Below are positions 5,775 to 14,489 of a DNA stretch of 18,339 nt, one piece after another. The notes beneath the pieces are model-generated. The model had not been told where the DNA came from and did no database searches. It worked only from the letters and a program-made list of their open reading frames with translations. The stretch comes from an archaeon. Lineage in GTDB: Archaea; Hydrothermarchaeota; Hydrothermarchaeia; Hydrothermarchaeales; Hydrothermarchaeaceae. Location of the stretch: assembly GCA_018830205.1 (NCBI GenBank), contig JAHJSX010000011.1, positions 1 through 18,339 on the forward strand, written 5' to 3'. Position numbers and translations under genes: made by a program. Each line of letters begins with the position of its first letter. Positions within the stretch are counted from its first letter, which is position 1.

Positions 5775-8700
5775 TGGACGAGTATTTTGAAAGTCTTGAG
5801 AAAGAGGCAAACATCGCATATGCGGTTGCAAAGGAGGCAAGGAAACAGGGTCGCGACCCGGAGCTTGTACCAGAAATACCTCCGGCAAAGGACCTCGCTG
5901 AGCGCGTTGAGGGATTGGTGGGCCCAAAGGGGGCTTCAGAAAGGATTAGGGAACTTACAAAAGAGCACACAAAAGAAGAGGCAGCCATCATAATAGCAAA
6001 GGAAATAGTTGATGGAAAATTTGGGGCTTTTCACGACATCGAGGAGGCCTCAGAGCAGGCGTTGCGGACGTCCCTTGCGATTTTAACAGAGGGAATAGTG
6101 GCGGCCCCCCTTGAAGGGATTGTAAGGACGAAGGTCAAGAAGAACTTTGATGCAAGCACATACCTTGCAATATACTTTGCAGGGCCAATCCGGTCTGCGG
6201 GCGGGTCTGCCCAGGCGCTCGCGGTGCTGACAGGTGACTACGTCCGCAGGACACTTGGCCTTGACAGGTACAAACCGACTGATGAAGAAGTTGAAAGATA
6301 CGTAGAGGAGATAGACCTTTATGATACAGAGGCTGCACGCCTTCAGTACAAGCCAAGCCCAAAAGAGATACGGACTGCCATCAGGAATATTCCAGTAGAG
6401 ATAACAGGCGAGCAGACAGACAGGGTTGAGGTTTCAGGATATAGGGATCTTAAAAGGGTTGAAACAAACAACGTTAGGGGGGGCGCAATGCTCGTCCTTG
6501 GAGAAGGGGTGCTGCAAAAGGCCCCAAAGATTCTAAAGTACGTTGAAAAATTCGAGCTAGATGGGTGGGAGTGGATAAATGACATGGTTACATCGAAAAC
6601 TGAGACAAGTGAAGAGACTTTTGAGGTTACGCCCAATTTCAAGTACATAAAAGACCTCATTGCAGGAAGGCCGGTGCTCTCACACCCCTCTGCAAAAGGC
6701 GGATTCAGGTTGAGATACGGCAGGAGCAGAAACGCAGGTCTGGCAGCCACGTCCATACACCCGGCAACAATGGCGGTACTCGACGGATTCATTGCGATTG
6801 GGACACAGGTAAAGACGGAAAGGCCCGGAAAGGGAACTGCCATAACTCCCTGCGATTCCATTGAGGGGCCAATTGTCAAACTAAAAGACGGCAGCGTTTT
6901 GCGAGTTTGCAGTGCAGACGAAGAACGCCTGGGGGAAGTTGAGGAAATTTTATTTCTCGGTGACATATTGATAAACTTCGGCGAGTTTTTAGAGAACAAC
7001 CACGTGCTCATGCCATCAGGATACGTTGAGGAGTGGTGGGTTTTGGAACTTGCGAAGGCGAGGGGCAAATCCGAGAAATTCGCCAAATTCCTTGACCGAA
7101 AAAACATACCCACGGAGGAAGAAGCACTGGAGATTTCAGAGACTCTTGGCATCCCGCTTCATCCAAGATATACCTATTTCTATCACGACGTTGACAAGGA
7201 CGAACTGCGCTCGCTCATGTCATGGCTTTGCACAGGGGAGTTTGCAGGCGGCGCACTAGTTTTAGACCCATCAGGTGACAAAAGAACGCTTGAAAAAATC
7301 GGGGTGCCTCACAGGGTAATTGACGGAAAAGTAGTCATAGAGGAATACAAGGCGTTGCTTCGCACACTTGATATCAGGGACTTGGAAAGCGACAATTTTT
7401 TCAGCGCCTACGAGAGGGCCTCCGATTCGATGGGGCTGGTAAACAGCTTCGGCATCAAGGTGAGAGAAAAGGCCGCCACCTACATAGGCGCCAGGATGGG
7501 CAGGCCCGAGAAGGCAAAAGAGCGCAAGATGCAGCCCGCTGTAAACGTTTTGTTTCCAATTGGGCAAAACGGCGGCAGAACAAGGGACGTGAAAAAGGCC
7601 GCAGAAAAGGGCAAGATAACGATTGAGATTGTAAGGAGGGAGTGCCCGGAATGTAAAGAAGTAACTCACCAGACGATGTGCCCAAGATGCGATAGCACCA
7701 CCGTGATTCGCAGGCAATGCGCAAGTTGCGGGAGGCCATCTCCGGGAGAGGTTTGCAGGTCCTGCGGCGGGAGGGTAAATCATTTTGAGGAGCGCGAGGT
7801 TGAAATCAAGAAGTTATTAAGCACTGCGATTGCAGGCGTTGGGAACACGATAAACGATTTAAAGGGCATCATCGGCATGACCTCTGCCTACAAGATACCA
7901 GAATCAATTGAGAAGGGGATACTAAGAGCAAGACACGGGGTGTACGTATTCAAGGACGGAACGGTTAGGTTCGATGCAACGGATGTGCCCTTCACACATT
8001 TCAGGCCAGATGAAATCGGCGTGTCGCTTTTGAAACTAAGGGAACTTGGATACGAGAAGGATTACAAAGGCAAGCCCCTTGTCCGCGACGACCAGGTAGT
8101 AGAGCTTAACTGCCAGGATATACTCCTCTCAGAGGCCGGTGCGAAATATCTCCTTGATGCCTCAAAATTCATAGACGAGCTTTTAGAGAAGTTCTATGGG
8201 CTTCCCGCCTTTTACAACGCAGAAACAAGAGACGACCTTCTGGGGCATTTGATAATTGGCCTTGCCCCGCATACATCCGCGGCAGTGCTTGGCAGGATTA
8301 TTGGATTTACACGCGCGTGCGTTGGTTATTGCCACCCCTACTTCCATGCAGCAAAGAGACGAAACTGCGATGGAGACGAAGACACCGTCATACTGCTTCT
8401 TGATGCACTTTTAAATTTCTCAAAGAGCTATCTTCCGGCCACAAGGGGAGGAAAAATGGACGCGCCGCTTGTTTTGACGCTAAAACTTGACCCCCGTGAA
8501 ATTGACGACGAGGCCCACAATATAGATATAGTCAGCGAGTACCCGCTTGAGTTTTATGAATCGACCCTTGCATACGCAAAACCACAAAGCGTAAAGGACC
8601 TGATAGAAACGGTCAGCGACAGGATAGGCAAGCCCGAGCAGTATTTTGACCTGTTGTTTACACACGACACAACTGATATCGCCGCCGGTCCCAACGTGAG

Positions 8701-9127
8701 TTCCTACAAGACGCTTGGGACGATGCTTGAGAAGGTAGAGCACCAGCTGGCGCTTGCAGGCAAAATCAGGGCCGTCGACCAGAGAGACGTGGCAAGACGC
8801 GTCATTGAAAGCCATTTCCTGCCCGACCTTGCAGGAAACCTGCGCGCATTTTCAAAGCAGAAGGTCCGCTGCGTAGTTTGCAACGCAAAATACGAGAGAG
8901 TCCCTCTTTCTGGAGTTTGCAGAAAATGCGACGGCGGGAAGCTTGTTCTGACAGTTCACAAAGGCTCGGTCGAGAAATATCTGAACCTAACAAAAAGCAT
9001 GATAGACCAGTACGCCCTTGACGAGTACCTGCGCCAGAGAATTGAAATTCTTGAGATGAGCATATCAAGCGTATTTGACAATGATGGCGTAAAGCAGGTG
9101 TCACTCTCTGACTTTCTGGGAGAATGA
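5774..9127 (+). CDS. polC: DNA polymerase D large subunit DP2 (catalytic)
   Basis: The catalytic subunit of PolD, 1117 residues from ATG 5774; a GTG one codon earlier is in frame but ATG fits the stop/start overlap with DP1. The N-terminal region contains the conserved YFAGPIRSAGGSAQAL segment (about 130-145). The catalytic core has NCDGDED (864-870), whose two aspartates bind the catalytic metals between the double-psi beta-barrels, followed by TRGGKMDAPLVL. A zinc-binding pair of fingers starts at Cys624 (CPEC, CPRC, CASC, CRSC), and a third is near the end (CVVC at 1033, then CRKC). No intein interrupts these sites, although DP2 inteins are common elsewhere. The protein ends KQVSLSDFLGE, a good PIP-box (Q-x-x-L-x-x-F-L) for binding PCNA. 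The final ATGA is shared with the radB start. All residues expected for activity are present. Confidence 0.97.
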   Translation: MDEYFESLEKEANIAYAVAKEARKQGRDPELVPEIPPAKDLAERVEGLVGPKGASERIRELTKEHTKEEAAIIIAKEIVDGKFGAFHDIEEASEQALRTSLAILTEGIVAAPLEGIVRTKVKKNFDASTYLAIYFAGPIRSAGGSAQALAVLTGDYVRRTLGLDRYKPTDEEVERYVEEIDLYDTEAARLQYKPSPKEIRTAIRNIPVEITGEQTDRVEVSGYRDLKRVETNNVRGGAMLVLGEGVLQKAPKILKYVEKFELDGWEWINDMVTSKTETSEETFEVTPNFKYIKDLIAGRPVLSHPSAKGGFRLRYGRSRNAGLAATSIHPATMAVLDGFIAIGTQVKTERPGKGTAITPCDSIEGPIVKLKDGSVLRVCSADEERLGEVEEILFLGDILINFGEFLENNHVLMPSGYVEEWWVLELAKARGKSEKFAKFLDRKNIPTEEEALEISETLGIPLHPRYTYFYHDVDKDELRSLMSWLCTGEFAGGALVLDPSGDKRTLEKIGVPHRVIDGKVVIEEYKALLRTLDIRDLESDNFFSAYERASDSMGLVNSFGIKVREKAATYIGARMGRPEKAKERKMQPAVNVLFPIGQNGGRTRDVKKAAEKGKITIEIVRRECPECKEVTHQTMCPRCDSTTVIRRQCASCGRPSPGEVCRSCGGRVNHFEEREVEIKKLLSTAIAGVGNTINDLKGIIGMTSAYKIPESIEKGILRARHGVYVFKDGTVRFDATDVPFTHFRPDEIGVSLLKLRELGYEKDYKGKPLVRDDQVVELNCQDILLSEAGAKYLLDASKFIDELLEKFYGLPAFYNAETRDDLLGHLIIGLAPHTSAAVLGRIIGFTRACVGYCHPYFHAAKRRNCDGDEDTVILLLDALLNFSKSYLPATRGGKMDAPLVLTLKLDPREIDDEAHNIDIVSEYPLEFYESTLAYAKPQSVKDLIETVSDRIGKPEQYFDLLFTHDTTDIAAGPNVSSYKTLGTMLEKVEHQLALAGKIRAVDQRDVARRVIESHFLPDLAGNLRAFSKQKVRCVVCNAKYERVPLSGVCRKCDGGKLVLTVHKGSVEKYLNLTKSMIDQYALDEYLRQRIEILEMSISSVFDNDGVKQVSLSDFLGE

Positions 9128-9849
9128 TAATGGATAAATTAAAACCCTATGAGTTGAACCTCGATACAGATAAGATTCCAGTAGGTTGCTCGATTGATAA
9201 ACTTCTAAACGGCGGCGTTGAGACGAGGGTCATAACCCAGATATACGGCCCGCCGGCAAGTGGAAAGACGAATCTTTGCCTGCAGGTCGCGCTAAACTGC
9301 ATCAGAAACAACAAGAAGGTAATATTCATTGATACTGAAGGCGGCCATTCCATTGAGCGGGTGAGGCAAATCGCCGGAGGGGACTTTAAGAAATTCATTG
9401 ACTCAAGCCTGTTTTTCGGGCCGCATAATTTCGGTGACCAGAACAAAATAATAGAAAATCTCAAAAGCGCAGTAAACGACAGGGTCGGCCTTATCGTGCT
9501 TGACAGTGCAGTGAGCCTTTACCGGATTGGAACAGAAGAGGACAAGGCCCAGAACCTGAACAGGCTCATGAGCAAACAATTTGTCACTCTAAGTGAGCTT
9601 GCCAAAAAACACAATCTCGCAGTAATAGTGACAAATCAGGTATACGCATCTATGAACGGCGACGGCGTGGAGCCGGTAGGCGGAAACATATTGAAGTACT
9701 GGAGCAAGGCAATCATAGAGCTGCAAAAAAGCGAGGACGGCATAAGAGAGGCAATACTTGTGAGGCACAGATCCATAAAAGAGGGGCTCAGGGAGAAGTT
9801 TGTGATAAGAGGCGAGGGACTGAGGGATTACAGTGAGATGGGCCCTTAA
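9124..9849 (+). CDS. radB: RadB, RecA-family recombination/repair accessory protein
   Basis: A 241-residue RecA-fold protein consisting of the ATPase core only, without the helix-hairpin-helix N-terminal domain of RadA, which is typical of euryarchaeal RadB. Walker A is GPPASGKT (42-49), the FIDTEGG segment is at 68-74, and Walker B is LIVLD (123-127). The VIVTNQVYA segment is the RecA/Rad51-type L2-preceding strand. RadB binds DNA and has weak ATPase; it assists RadA and interacts with Holliday junction processing and PolD in other archaea. The start at 9124 overlaps the DP2 stop by 4 bases (ATGA); ATG 9130 is a possible alternative. It overlaps truA by 17 bases. The position directly behind the PolD genes supports a role in replication-linked repair. 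Confidence 0.93.
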   Translation: MIMDKLKPYELNLDTDKIPVGCSIDKLLNGGVETRVITQIYGPPASGKTNLCLQVALNCIRNNKKVIFIDTEGGHSIERVRQIAGGDFKKFIDSSLFFGPHNFGDQNKIIENLKSAVNDRVGLIVLDSAVSLYRIGTEEDKAQNLNRLMSKQFVTLSELAKKHNLAVIVTNQVYASMNGDGVEPVGGNILKYWSKAIIELQKSEDGIREAILVRHRSIKEGLREKFVIRGEGLRDYSEMGP

Positions 9850-10612
9850 GGTATATTACGATGGCAGGTACTTTTTTGGCTCACAGAGGCAGCCAGACAA
9901 ACGAACAGCCGAAGGCGAGCTCTTAGACTCCCTTGGCAAGCTAAACATCGATGTCAGCGACTTTAAATCCTCTTGCCGCACGGACCGGGGCGTTTCTGCC
10001 CTTGGAAACGTATTTGTCCTTAGCAGCAATTCAAGGATAATCCCAAGCGCGATAAACAGCACACTTCCAGATGACATGAAAGTTCTTGGCGTGCGGAAGG
10101 TCGATTCAAGCTTTAATCCACGATACGAGGCGCACGGAAAGGCATACAAATACTTCCTTTATGATGAGGGGTACAAGCTAAGCAAAATGAAAAAGGCCTC
10201 TGAGGCATTTATAGGCGAACACAACTTTCACAACTTCGCAAAGCTTGAAGGCAGAAACCCAATCAGGAGCATAAAAAGCATTGAAATAGAAAAAATTGGA
10301 GATTTTTTTGTTTTTACAATATCTGGAAAGAGCTTTTTGTACCAGATGGTAAGACGGATGGTCAGTGCAATGAAAACGGTGGGGGATGGGCTGATGGCAC
10401 CAGCAGAAATCAAAAAGCTCCTTAACCCAAAACACGATAATATAATTAATCCTCTTCCCCCGGAAAATCTCGTTCTGTGGGAAGTTGAATATCCATTTGA
10501 AATTGGGCATGATGAATATTCAGTAAAAAGGCTCAAAAAAGATATTTTAAAAAGGCAGGTTGAGATGAAAAGGAAAACCCTTTTAAATGAGCTTTTGCTT
10601 GGGGAGATTTAG
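9833..10612 (+). CDS. truA: tRNA pseudouridine synthase A
   Basis: A 259-residue TruA that isomerises uridines in the anticodon stem-loop region of tRNAs (positions 38-40 in the family). The N-terminal strand LKVYYDGRYFFGSQRQ is the usual TruA opening. The catalytic aspartate is Asp51 in SCRTDRGVSAL, where bacterial enzymes have GRTDAGVHA. The second half has NFHNFAKLEG and GKSFLYQMVRRMV, the family signature around the active site. Length is normal. The start lies inside radB (17-base overlap), so translation is probably coupled, and it is the last gene of the cdc6-to-truA run. Its stop overlaps the end of the convergent rfcL gene by 4 bases. The C-terminal about 45 residues are basic (KRLKKDILKRQVEMKRK) and could aid RNA binding. 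Functionally it is the odd one out among replication genes. Confidence 0.94.
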   Translation: MRWALKVYYDGRYFFGSQRQPDKRTAEGELLDSLGKLNIDVSDFKSSCRTDRGVSALGNVFVLSSNSRIIPSAINSTLPDDMKVLGVRKVDSSFNPRYEAHGKAYKYFLYDEGYKLSKMKKASEAFIGEHNFHNFAKLEGRNPIRSIKSIEIEKIGDFFVFTISGKSFLYQMVRRMVSAMKTVGDGLMAPAEIKKLLNPKHDNIINPLPPENLVLWEVEYPFEIGHDEYSVKRLKKDILKRQVEMKRKTLLNELLLGEI

Positions 10613-11931
10613 TTACCGAACTCAAAAAGTGAGACCTGCTTGCCGCTTCTCAAGCGGCGCTTTATTCTTTCGGCTGTTATCTCCTCTGCTCTCTTTTCGA
10701 TTTTTTTGGCTGCGGTTTCCTCTGGCGCGAAATACTGAATCTCTTCCCGCACAAACCCAAGCTGTGATGTAATGTTCGCGGCCGCCTCCGGCGCTTTTGT
10801 AAAGGTGGTTTTAAGCACGTTGAAAAATTCGCGCTCCATGAGCCCCTTTGAGCCATGGCATTTCTTAGCCATCTTTTCGGCAATGGTGCCTATGACGGCT
10901 CTTTCCTTTTTTGTCCTGGCCATGGTGATGAAGGTCTTGGGGTACTGATATCGCGAGAACTTCTTGTATGTATCTTTTTTTGCGAGCGCAACGCCTGCCG
11001 ACATGAGGTCTGAGGCGTATTTTAGAAGGCTCCAGTCCTGGCGCCTTTTTATCCTTCCCAAAAAGACATCTGCTTTTGAGAGGGAGTCGTAAGCTTGCTT
11101 CAGGTCATCCGGCTCTGTGTATTCTATGGGCAGGTTCTCGACTATCCACTTCATTATCGTGTCATGGTCCTCTTCGCAGTCAAAGACCGCCTCCCGCGCC
11201 CTGTCGATGGATGTAGTTTTGAAAATCATCCTTATTGTATCAAAAATCTTAATCCTGGAATCCCTCATCTTCAGGACTTCAAGGTCACCTATGGCAAGCT
11301 TTTTCTTTCCCTCACTTAGGCTTTGCAGGTCATTTATGGCGGACCGCAGGTCTCCCCCGGAGTTTGTTGCTATAATTTTGAGGACCTTTTCGTCTGTCTT
11401 TATACCTTCTTTTGTGCAGAGCTCTTTTAGGATGCGGACGATGGTGCGGGAGTTGATTCTTCTAAATTCCACCATTTCGGTGAGGGCCCGAAAGTCCGTT
11501 GGCAGGGAGTATGGGTCGTTTGCAATAAGCACAAGCGGCTGCTTGGACACCTTGACCCATTTCTTAAGCGCGCTAAGCCCCCCATAGTCAGACTTGCCAT
11601 GTATGCCGTCGACCTCATCCAAAATAATAATTTTCCCCCGCCCTGGCAGGAGCGTGCCTGTTGTCGCAGCTGAACCTACAATCCTCTCGATGACTCCCTT
11701 TGTTCTTGCATCAGATGCGTTGAGTTCTATAAAATCATAGTCAAGGTCGTACGCCAAGGCGTTTGCGGCGGAGGTCTTGCCTGTGCCCGGGGCGCCGTAA
11801 ATAAGCACCGCCTTTTTCGATGGGGTTCCCTCTTTCCACCCCAAGGTCCATTCAAGGAGATTTTGGACGGCCTTTGGATTTCCTGCAACGTTTTTTAGGC
11901 TTTTTGGCCGGTATTTTTCAACCCATGTCAT
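10609..11931 (-). CDS. rfcL: Replication factor C large subunit (clamp loader)
   Basis: A 440-residue AAA+ clamp-loader subunit that, with RFC small subunits encoded elsewhere, opens and loads PCNA. It begins TWVEKYRPKSLKNVAGNPKA, the RFC box at the N-terminus. Walker A is GAPGTGKT (46-53), Walker B is IIILDEVD (101-108), sensor 1 includes Asn138 in LIANDPYSLP, and sensor 2 lies in GGDLRSAINDL. No intein is present. The C-terminal domain is helical, followed by a Lys/Glu/Arg-rich tail and a terminal PIP-box, KQVSLFEFGN, nearly the same as that of DP2. No Shine-Dalgarno sequence is seen; a TATA-like CTATAAAAAC (plus 11953-11962) about 25-30 bases upstream suggests a leaderless transcript. It is convergent with truA (4-base overlap) and divergent from gyrB. 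Confidence 0.97.
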   Translation of the reverse strand: MTWVEKYRPKSLKNVAGNPKAVQNLLEWTLGWKEGTPSKKAVLIYGAPGTGKTSAANALAYDLDYDFIELNASDARTKGVIERIVGSAATTGTLLPGRGKIIILDEVDGIHGKSDYGGLSALKKWVKVSKQPLVLIANDPYSLPTDFRALTEMVEFRRINSRTIVRILKELCTKEGIKTDEKVLKIIATNSGGDLRSAINDLQSLSEGKKKLAIGDLEVLKMRDSRIKIFDTIRMIFKTTSIDRAREAVFDCEEDHDTIMKWIVENLPIEYTEPDDLKQAYDSLSKADVFLGRIKRRQDWSLLKYASDLMSAGVALAKKDTYKKFSRYQYPKTFITMARTKKERAVIGTIAEKMAKKCHGSKGLMEREFFNVLKTTFTKAPEAAANITSQLGFVREEIQYFAPEETAAKKIEKRAEEITAERIKRRLRSGKQVSLFEFGN

Positions 11932-12095
11932 ATAGTGATGTTATTCCCCCCTGTTTTTATAGATTTTTGCCTAAATTTGCCCCCAAAATGACAAGGTTTA
12001 TATGCTTGAAAAACATATTCTAAAAAAAGGTATTTTACCGGGACCGCTATATTTTGAGCAAATATGGATGGAATTAGCCAGAAAGAGGACAAAAA
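11932..12095. promoter_or_regulatory. Divergent promoter region of rfcL and gyrBA
   Basis: This 164-base spacer contains a minus-strand TATA-like CTATAAAAAC (plus 11953-11962) placed for leaderless rfcL transcription. For gyrB two rightward candidates exist: TTTATATG at 11997-12004 with a purine-rich ATGACAAGG before it, giving a leader of about 65-70 bases, and CTATATTTT at about 12046-12054, giving a leader of about 20 bases. The gyrB ribosome-binding site is GAGG at 12085-12088. Promoter positions are inferred from motif and spacing. Two gyrB promoters could allow supercoiling-responsive or growth-phase control, but the sequence does not prove it. Confidence 0.5.
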
Positions 12096-14474
12096 GTGCA
12101 AGAAGACAAACAGGAGTATAAAGCAGAGCAAATAGAGGTGCTCGAGGGCCTTGAAGCGGTGCGAAAAAGGCCCAGCATGTATGTCGGCAGTACAGGGATT
12201 TCCGGCCTCCACCATTTGATTTATGAGGTAGTTGACAACAGCATCGACGAGTCGCTTGCCGGGTACTGCAAAAACGTTGAAGTTACAATACACAAGGACG
12301 GAAGCGTCTCTGTAAACGACGACGGGCGCGGCATACCTGTTGACATGCACCCGAAGCTAAAGAAGCCGGGTCTTGAGATAGCCATGACGGTACTGCACGC
12401 CGGCGGCAAGTTCGACAACAAGGTCTACAAGATTTCTGGAGGACTCCACGGCGTCGGTGTTTCAGTTGTAAATGCACTTTCCGAGTGGGCGGAGGTGGAA
12501 GTCAGTCGCGACGGCAAGGTCCATTACCAGAGCTACAAGAAGGGAAAGACGGCATCAGAACTCAAGGTAAAAGGAGAATCCACGGAAACAGGCACAAGGG
12601 TTACATTCATGCCCGACGATTCAATTTTCGACACAATTGAGTTCGAATTCGAAACGGTTGCAGGCAGGCTTCGAGAGCTTGCATTTCTGAACAAGGGTGT
12701 AAAACTCATATTCGTTGACGAGCGAAGCGAGCGCGAGGAGACGTTCCATTATTCGGGGGGCATATCACAGTTCGTGCAGTACCTCAATAAAAACAAGAAC
12801 GTCATACACCCAAAGCCGGTTTATTTCGAAAAAACCAAAAACGGCACACAGCTTGAAGTCGCGATGCAGTACAACGACGGGTATGCCGAAAACATCTATT
12901 CTTTTGTAAACAGCATAAAGACCGTCGAGGGCGGCACGCACCTTGCGGGCTTTCGCTCCGCGCTTACAAGACAAATCAACGATTACGGCAGGAACAGCAA
13001 GATATTCAAGGAAGGGGAGTCGCTTTCAGGGGAGGATACAAGAGAAGGCCTTGCCGCAATAATCAGCGTTAAAATCCAGAACCCCCAGTTTGAGGGCCAG
13101 ACCAAGACCAAGCTTGGGAACATGGAGATAAAGGGAATCGTAGAATCTCTTGTTGGGGAGGGCCTTTCCGAATTCCTGGAGGAGCATCCGGATATTTCCA
13201 AAAATATTGTGGGAAAGTCCCTTCTTGCTATGCGGGCAAGAGACGCAGCGAGAAAGGCCAAGGAGCTTACTCGCAGAAAAAGCGCACTTGAAAGTGGCGC
13301 GCTTCCGGGAAAGCTTGCAGACTGTTCCGAGCGCGACCCTGCCCTCTCTGAGATTTACATCGTAGAGGGCGACTCAGCCGGCGGCTCTGCAAAACAGGGC
13401 AGGGACAGGCGATATCAGGCAATTCTTCCGCTTCGCGGAAAGATACTCAATGTGGAGAAGGCCAGGATGGACAAGGTGCTCCAGAACGAGGAAATCCGCA
13501 CCATGATAACTGCAATTGGCGCAGGAATTGGTGAGGAGGACTTCGATACAGAAAAGGTCAGGTACCACAAGATTATAATCATGACAGACGCAGACGTTGA
13601 CGGTGCGCACATAACCACACTGCTTCTGACATTCTTTTTCAGGCAGATGAAGGCCTTGATTGAAGCCGGGTATGTATACATAGCACAACCCCCGCTTTAC
13701 AAGATTAAGAAAGGGAAGTCCGAGGCATACGTATATTCTGAGCGAGAACTTACAGAATCCATTGCAGGATTTGGCCTCAAGGAACTAAATTTCCGCTCAA
13801 AGGACGCTGACAGGGAATTTAGTGAAGAAGAGCTAAAGCCTCTTTTGACAAAACTTGTTGAGTACAAGCGCCTTAGCGAGGTAGTAAAGGTCAAGGGAAT
13901 GCATACGCAGCTTCTCGATGCATATCTCATAGTCGACAGCGAAAACCAAGATGACACGATTGTCAATATACAGGAAGTCATAAAGCTGATTGAAAAACTT
14001 GGCAAGACAGAAGAGTTCAAACTAACCCTAGAAGAAGGCGAGGAAGATCACACTGTCTCATACAATATCCTTGGAACAAAAGGAAGCTTCAGCAGCAAAC
14101 TACTCGAATCAGCAGAATTTATGAAATTAATAAAGGTCCACCGGGAGATTGGAATTTCTAAAAAGCAGCCCATAGTGATAAAGGTGAATGATACCAATAC
14201 CAGCATCATTTCTGTTGAACAGCTTATGGAGCACGTCATTGCGAAGGGCAAAAAAGGGGTTTCAATCCAGCGCTACAAGGGCCTTGGCGAGATGAACCCC
14301 CACCAGCTCTGGGAGACAACGATGGACCCTGCAACAAGGACCATAAAGAAGGTAACCATTGAGGATGCAATGAAAGCGGATGAGATATTCACAATCCTGA
14401 TGGGCGACAAAGTAGAGCCCAGGCGGGAGTTCATAGAGGCGCACGCAAAAGACGTGAGCGTGCTTGATATTTAG
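12096..14474 (+). CDS. gyrB: DNA gyrase subunit B, long (Gram-negative-like) form
   Basis: The ATPase subunit of gyrase, 792 residues, starting with GTG; an in-frame TAG at 12075 rules out an upstream start and GAGG at 12085-12088 gives a ribosome-binding site. The GHKL ATPase domain has EVVDNSIDE (Asn48), DDGRGIPVD (75-83) and GGLHGVGVS (115-123). The transducer domain follows to about 390. The TOPRIM domain has EGDSAGG (424-430) and MTDADVDGAH (496-505). Between PPLYKIKKGKSE (532-543) and IQRYKGLGEMNP (724-735) lies about 180 residues, much longer than in the roughly 640-residue short GyrB usual in Euryarchaeota and Gram-positives; E. coli GyrB (804 residues) has its insertion at the same place. 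gyrA follows after 15 bases. All catalytic residues are intact. Archaeal gyrases are of bacterial origin; the long form suggests a different donor from the usual one. Confidence 0.97.
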   Translation: MQEDKQEYKAEQIEVLEGLEAVRKRPSMYVGSTGISGLHHLIYEVVDNSIDESLAGYCKNVEVTIHKDGSVSVNDDGRGIPVDMHPKLKKPGLEIAMTVLHAGGKFDNKVYKISGGLHGVGVSVVNALSEWAEVEVSRDGKVHYQSYKKGKTASELKVKGESTETGTRVTFMPDDSIFDTIEFEFETVAGRLRELAFLNKGVKLIFVDERSEREETFHYSGGISQFVQYLNKNKNVIHPKPVYFEKTKNGTQLEVAMQYNDGYAENIYSFVNSIKTVEGGTHLAGFRSALTRQINDYGRNSKIFKEGESLSGEDTREGLAAIISVKIQNPQFEGQTKTKLGNMEIKGIVESLVGEGLSEFLEEHPDISKNIVGKSLLAMRARDAARKAKELTRRKSALESGALPGKLADCSERDPALSEIYIVEGDSAGGSAKQGRDRRYQAILPLRGKILNVEKARMDKVLQNEEIRTMITAIGAGIGEEDFDTEKVRYHKIIIMTDADVDGAHITTLLLTFFFRQMKALIEAGYVYIAQPPLYKIKKGKSEAYVYSERELTESIAGFGLKELNFRSKDADREFSEEELKPLLTKLVEYKRLSEVVKVKGMHTQLLDAYLIVDSENQDDTIVNIQEVIKLIEKLGKTEEFKLTLEEGEEDHTVSYNILGTKGSFSSKLLESAEFMKLIKVHREIGISKKQPIVIKVNDTNTSIISVEQLMEHVIAKGKKGVSIQRYKGLGEMNPHQLWETTMDPATRTIKKVTIEDAMKADEIFTILMGDKVEPRREFIEAHAKDVSVLDI

Positions 14475-14489
14475 TTGAGATAAATAAAA

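Noticed and set aside
6343..7152. 269-codon minus-strand frame opposite DP2
   Set aside because: A shadow frame of DP2 with no ribosome-binding site or recognisable motif.
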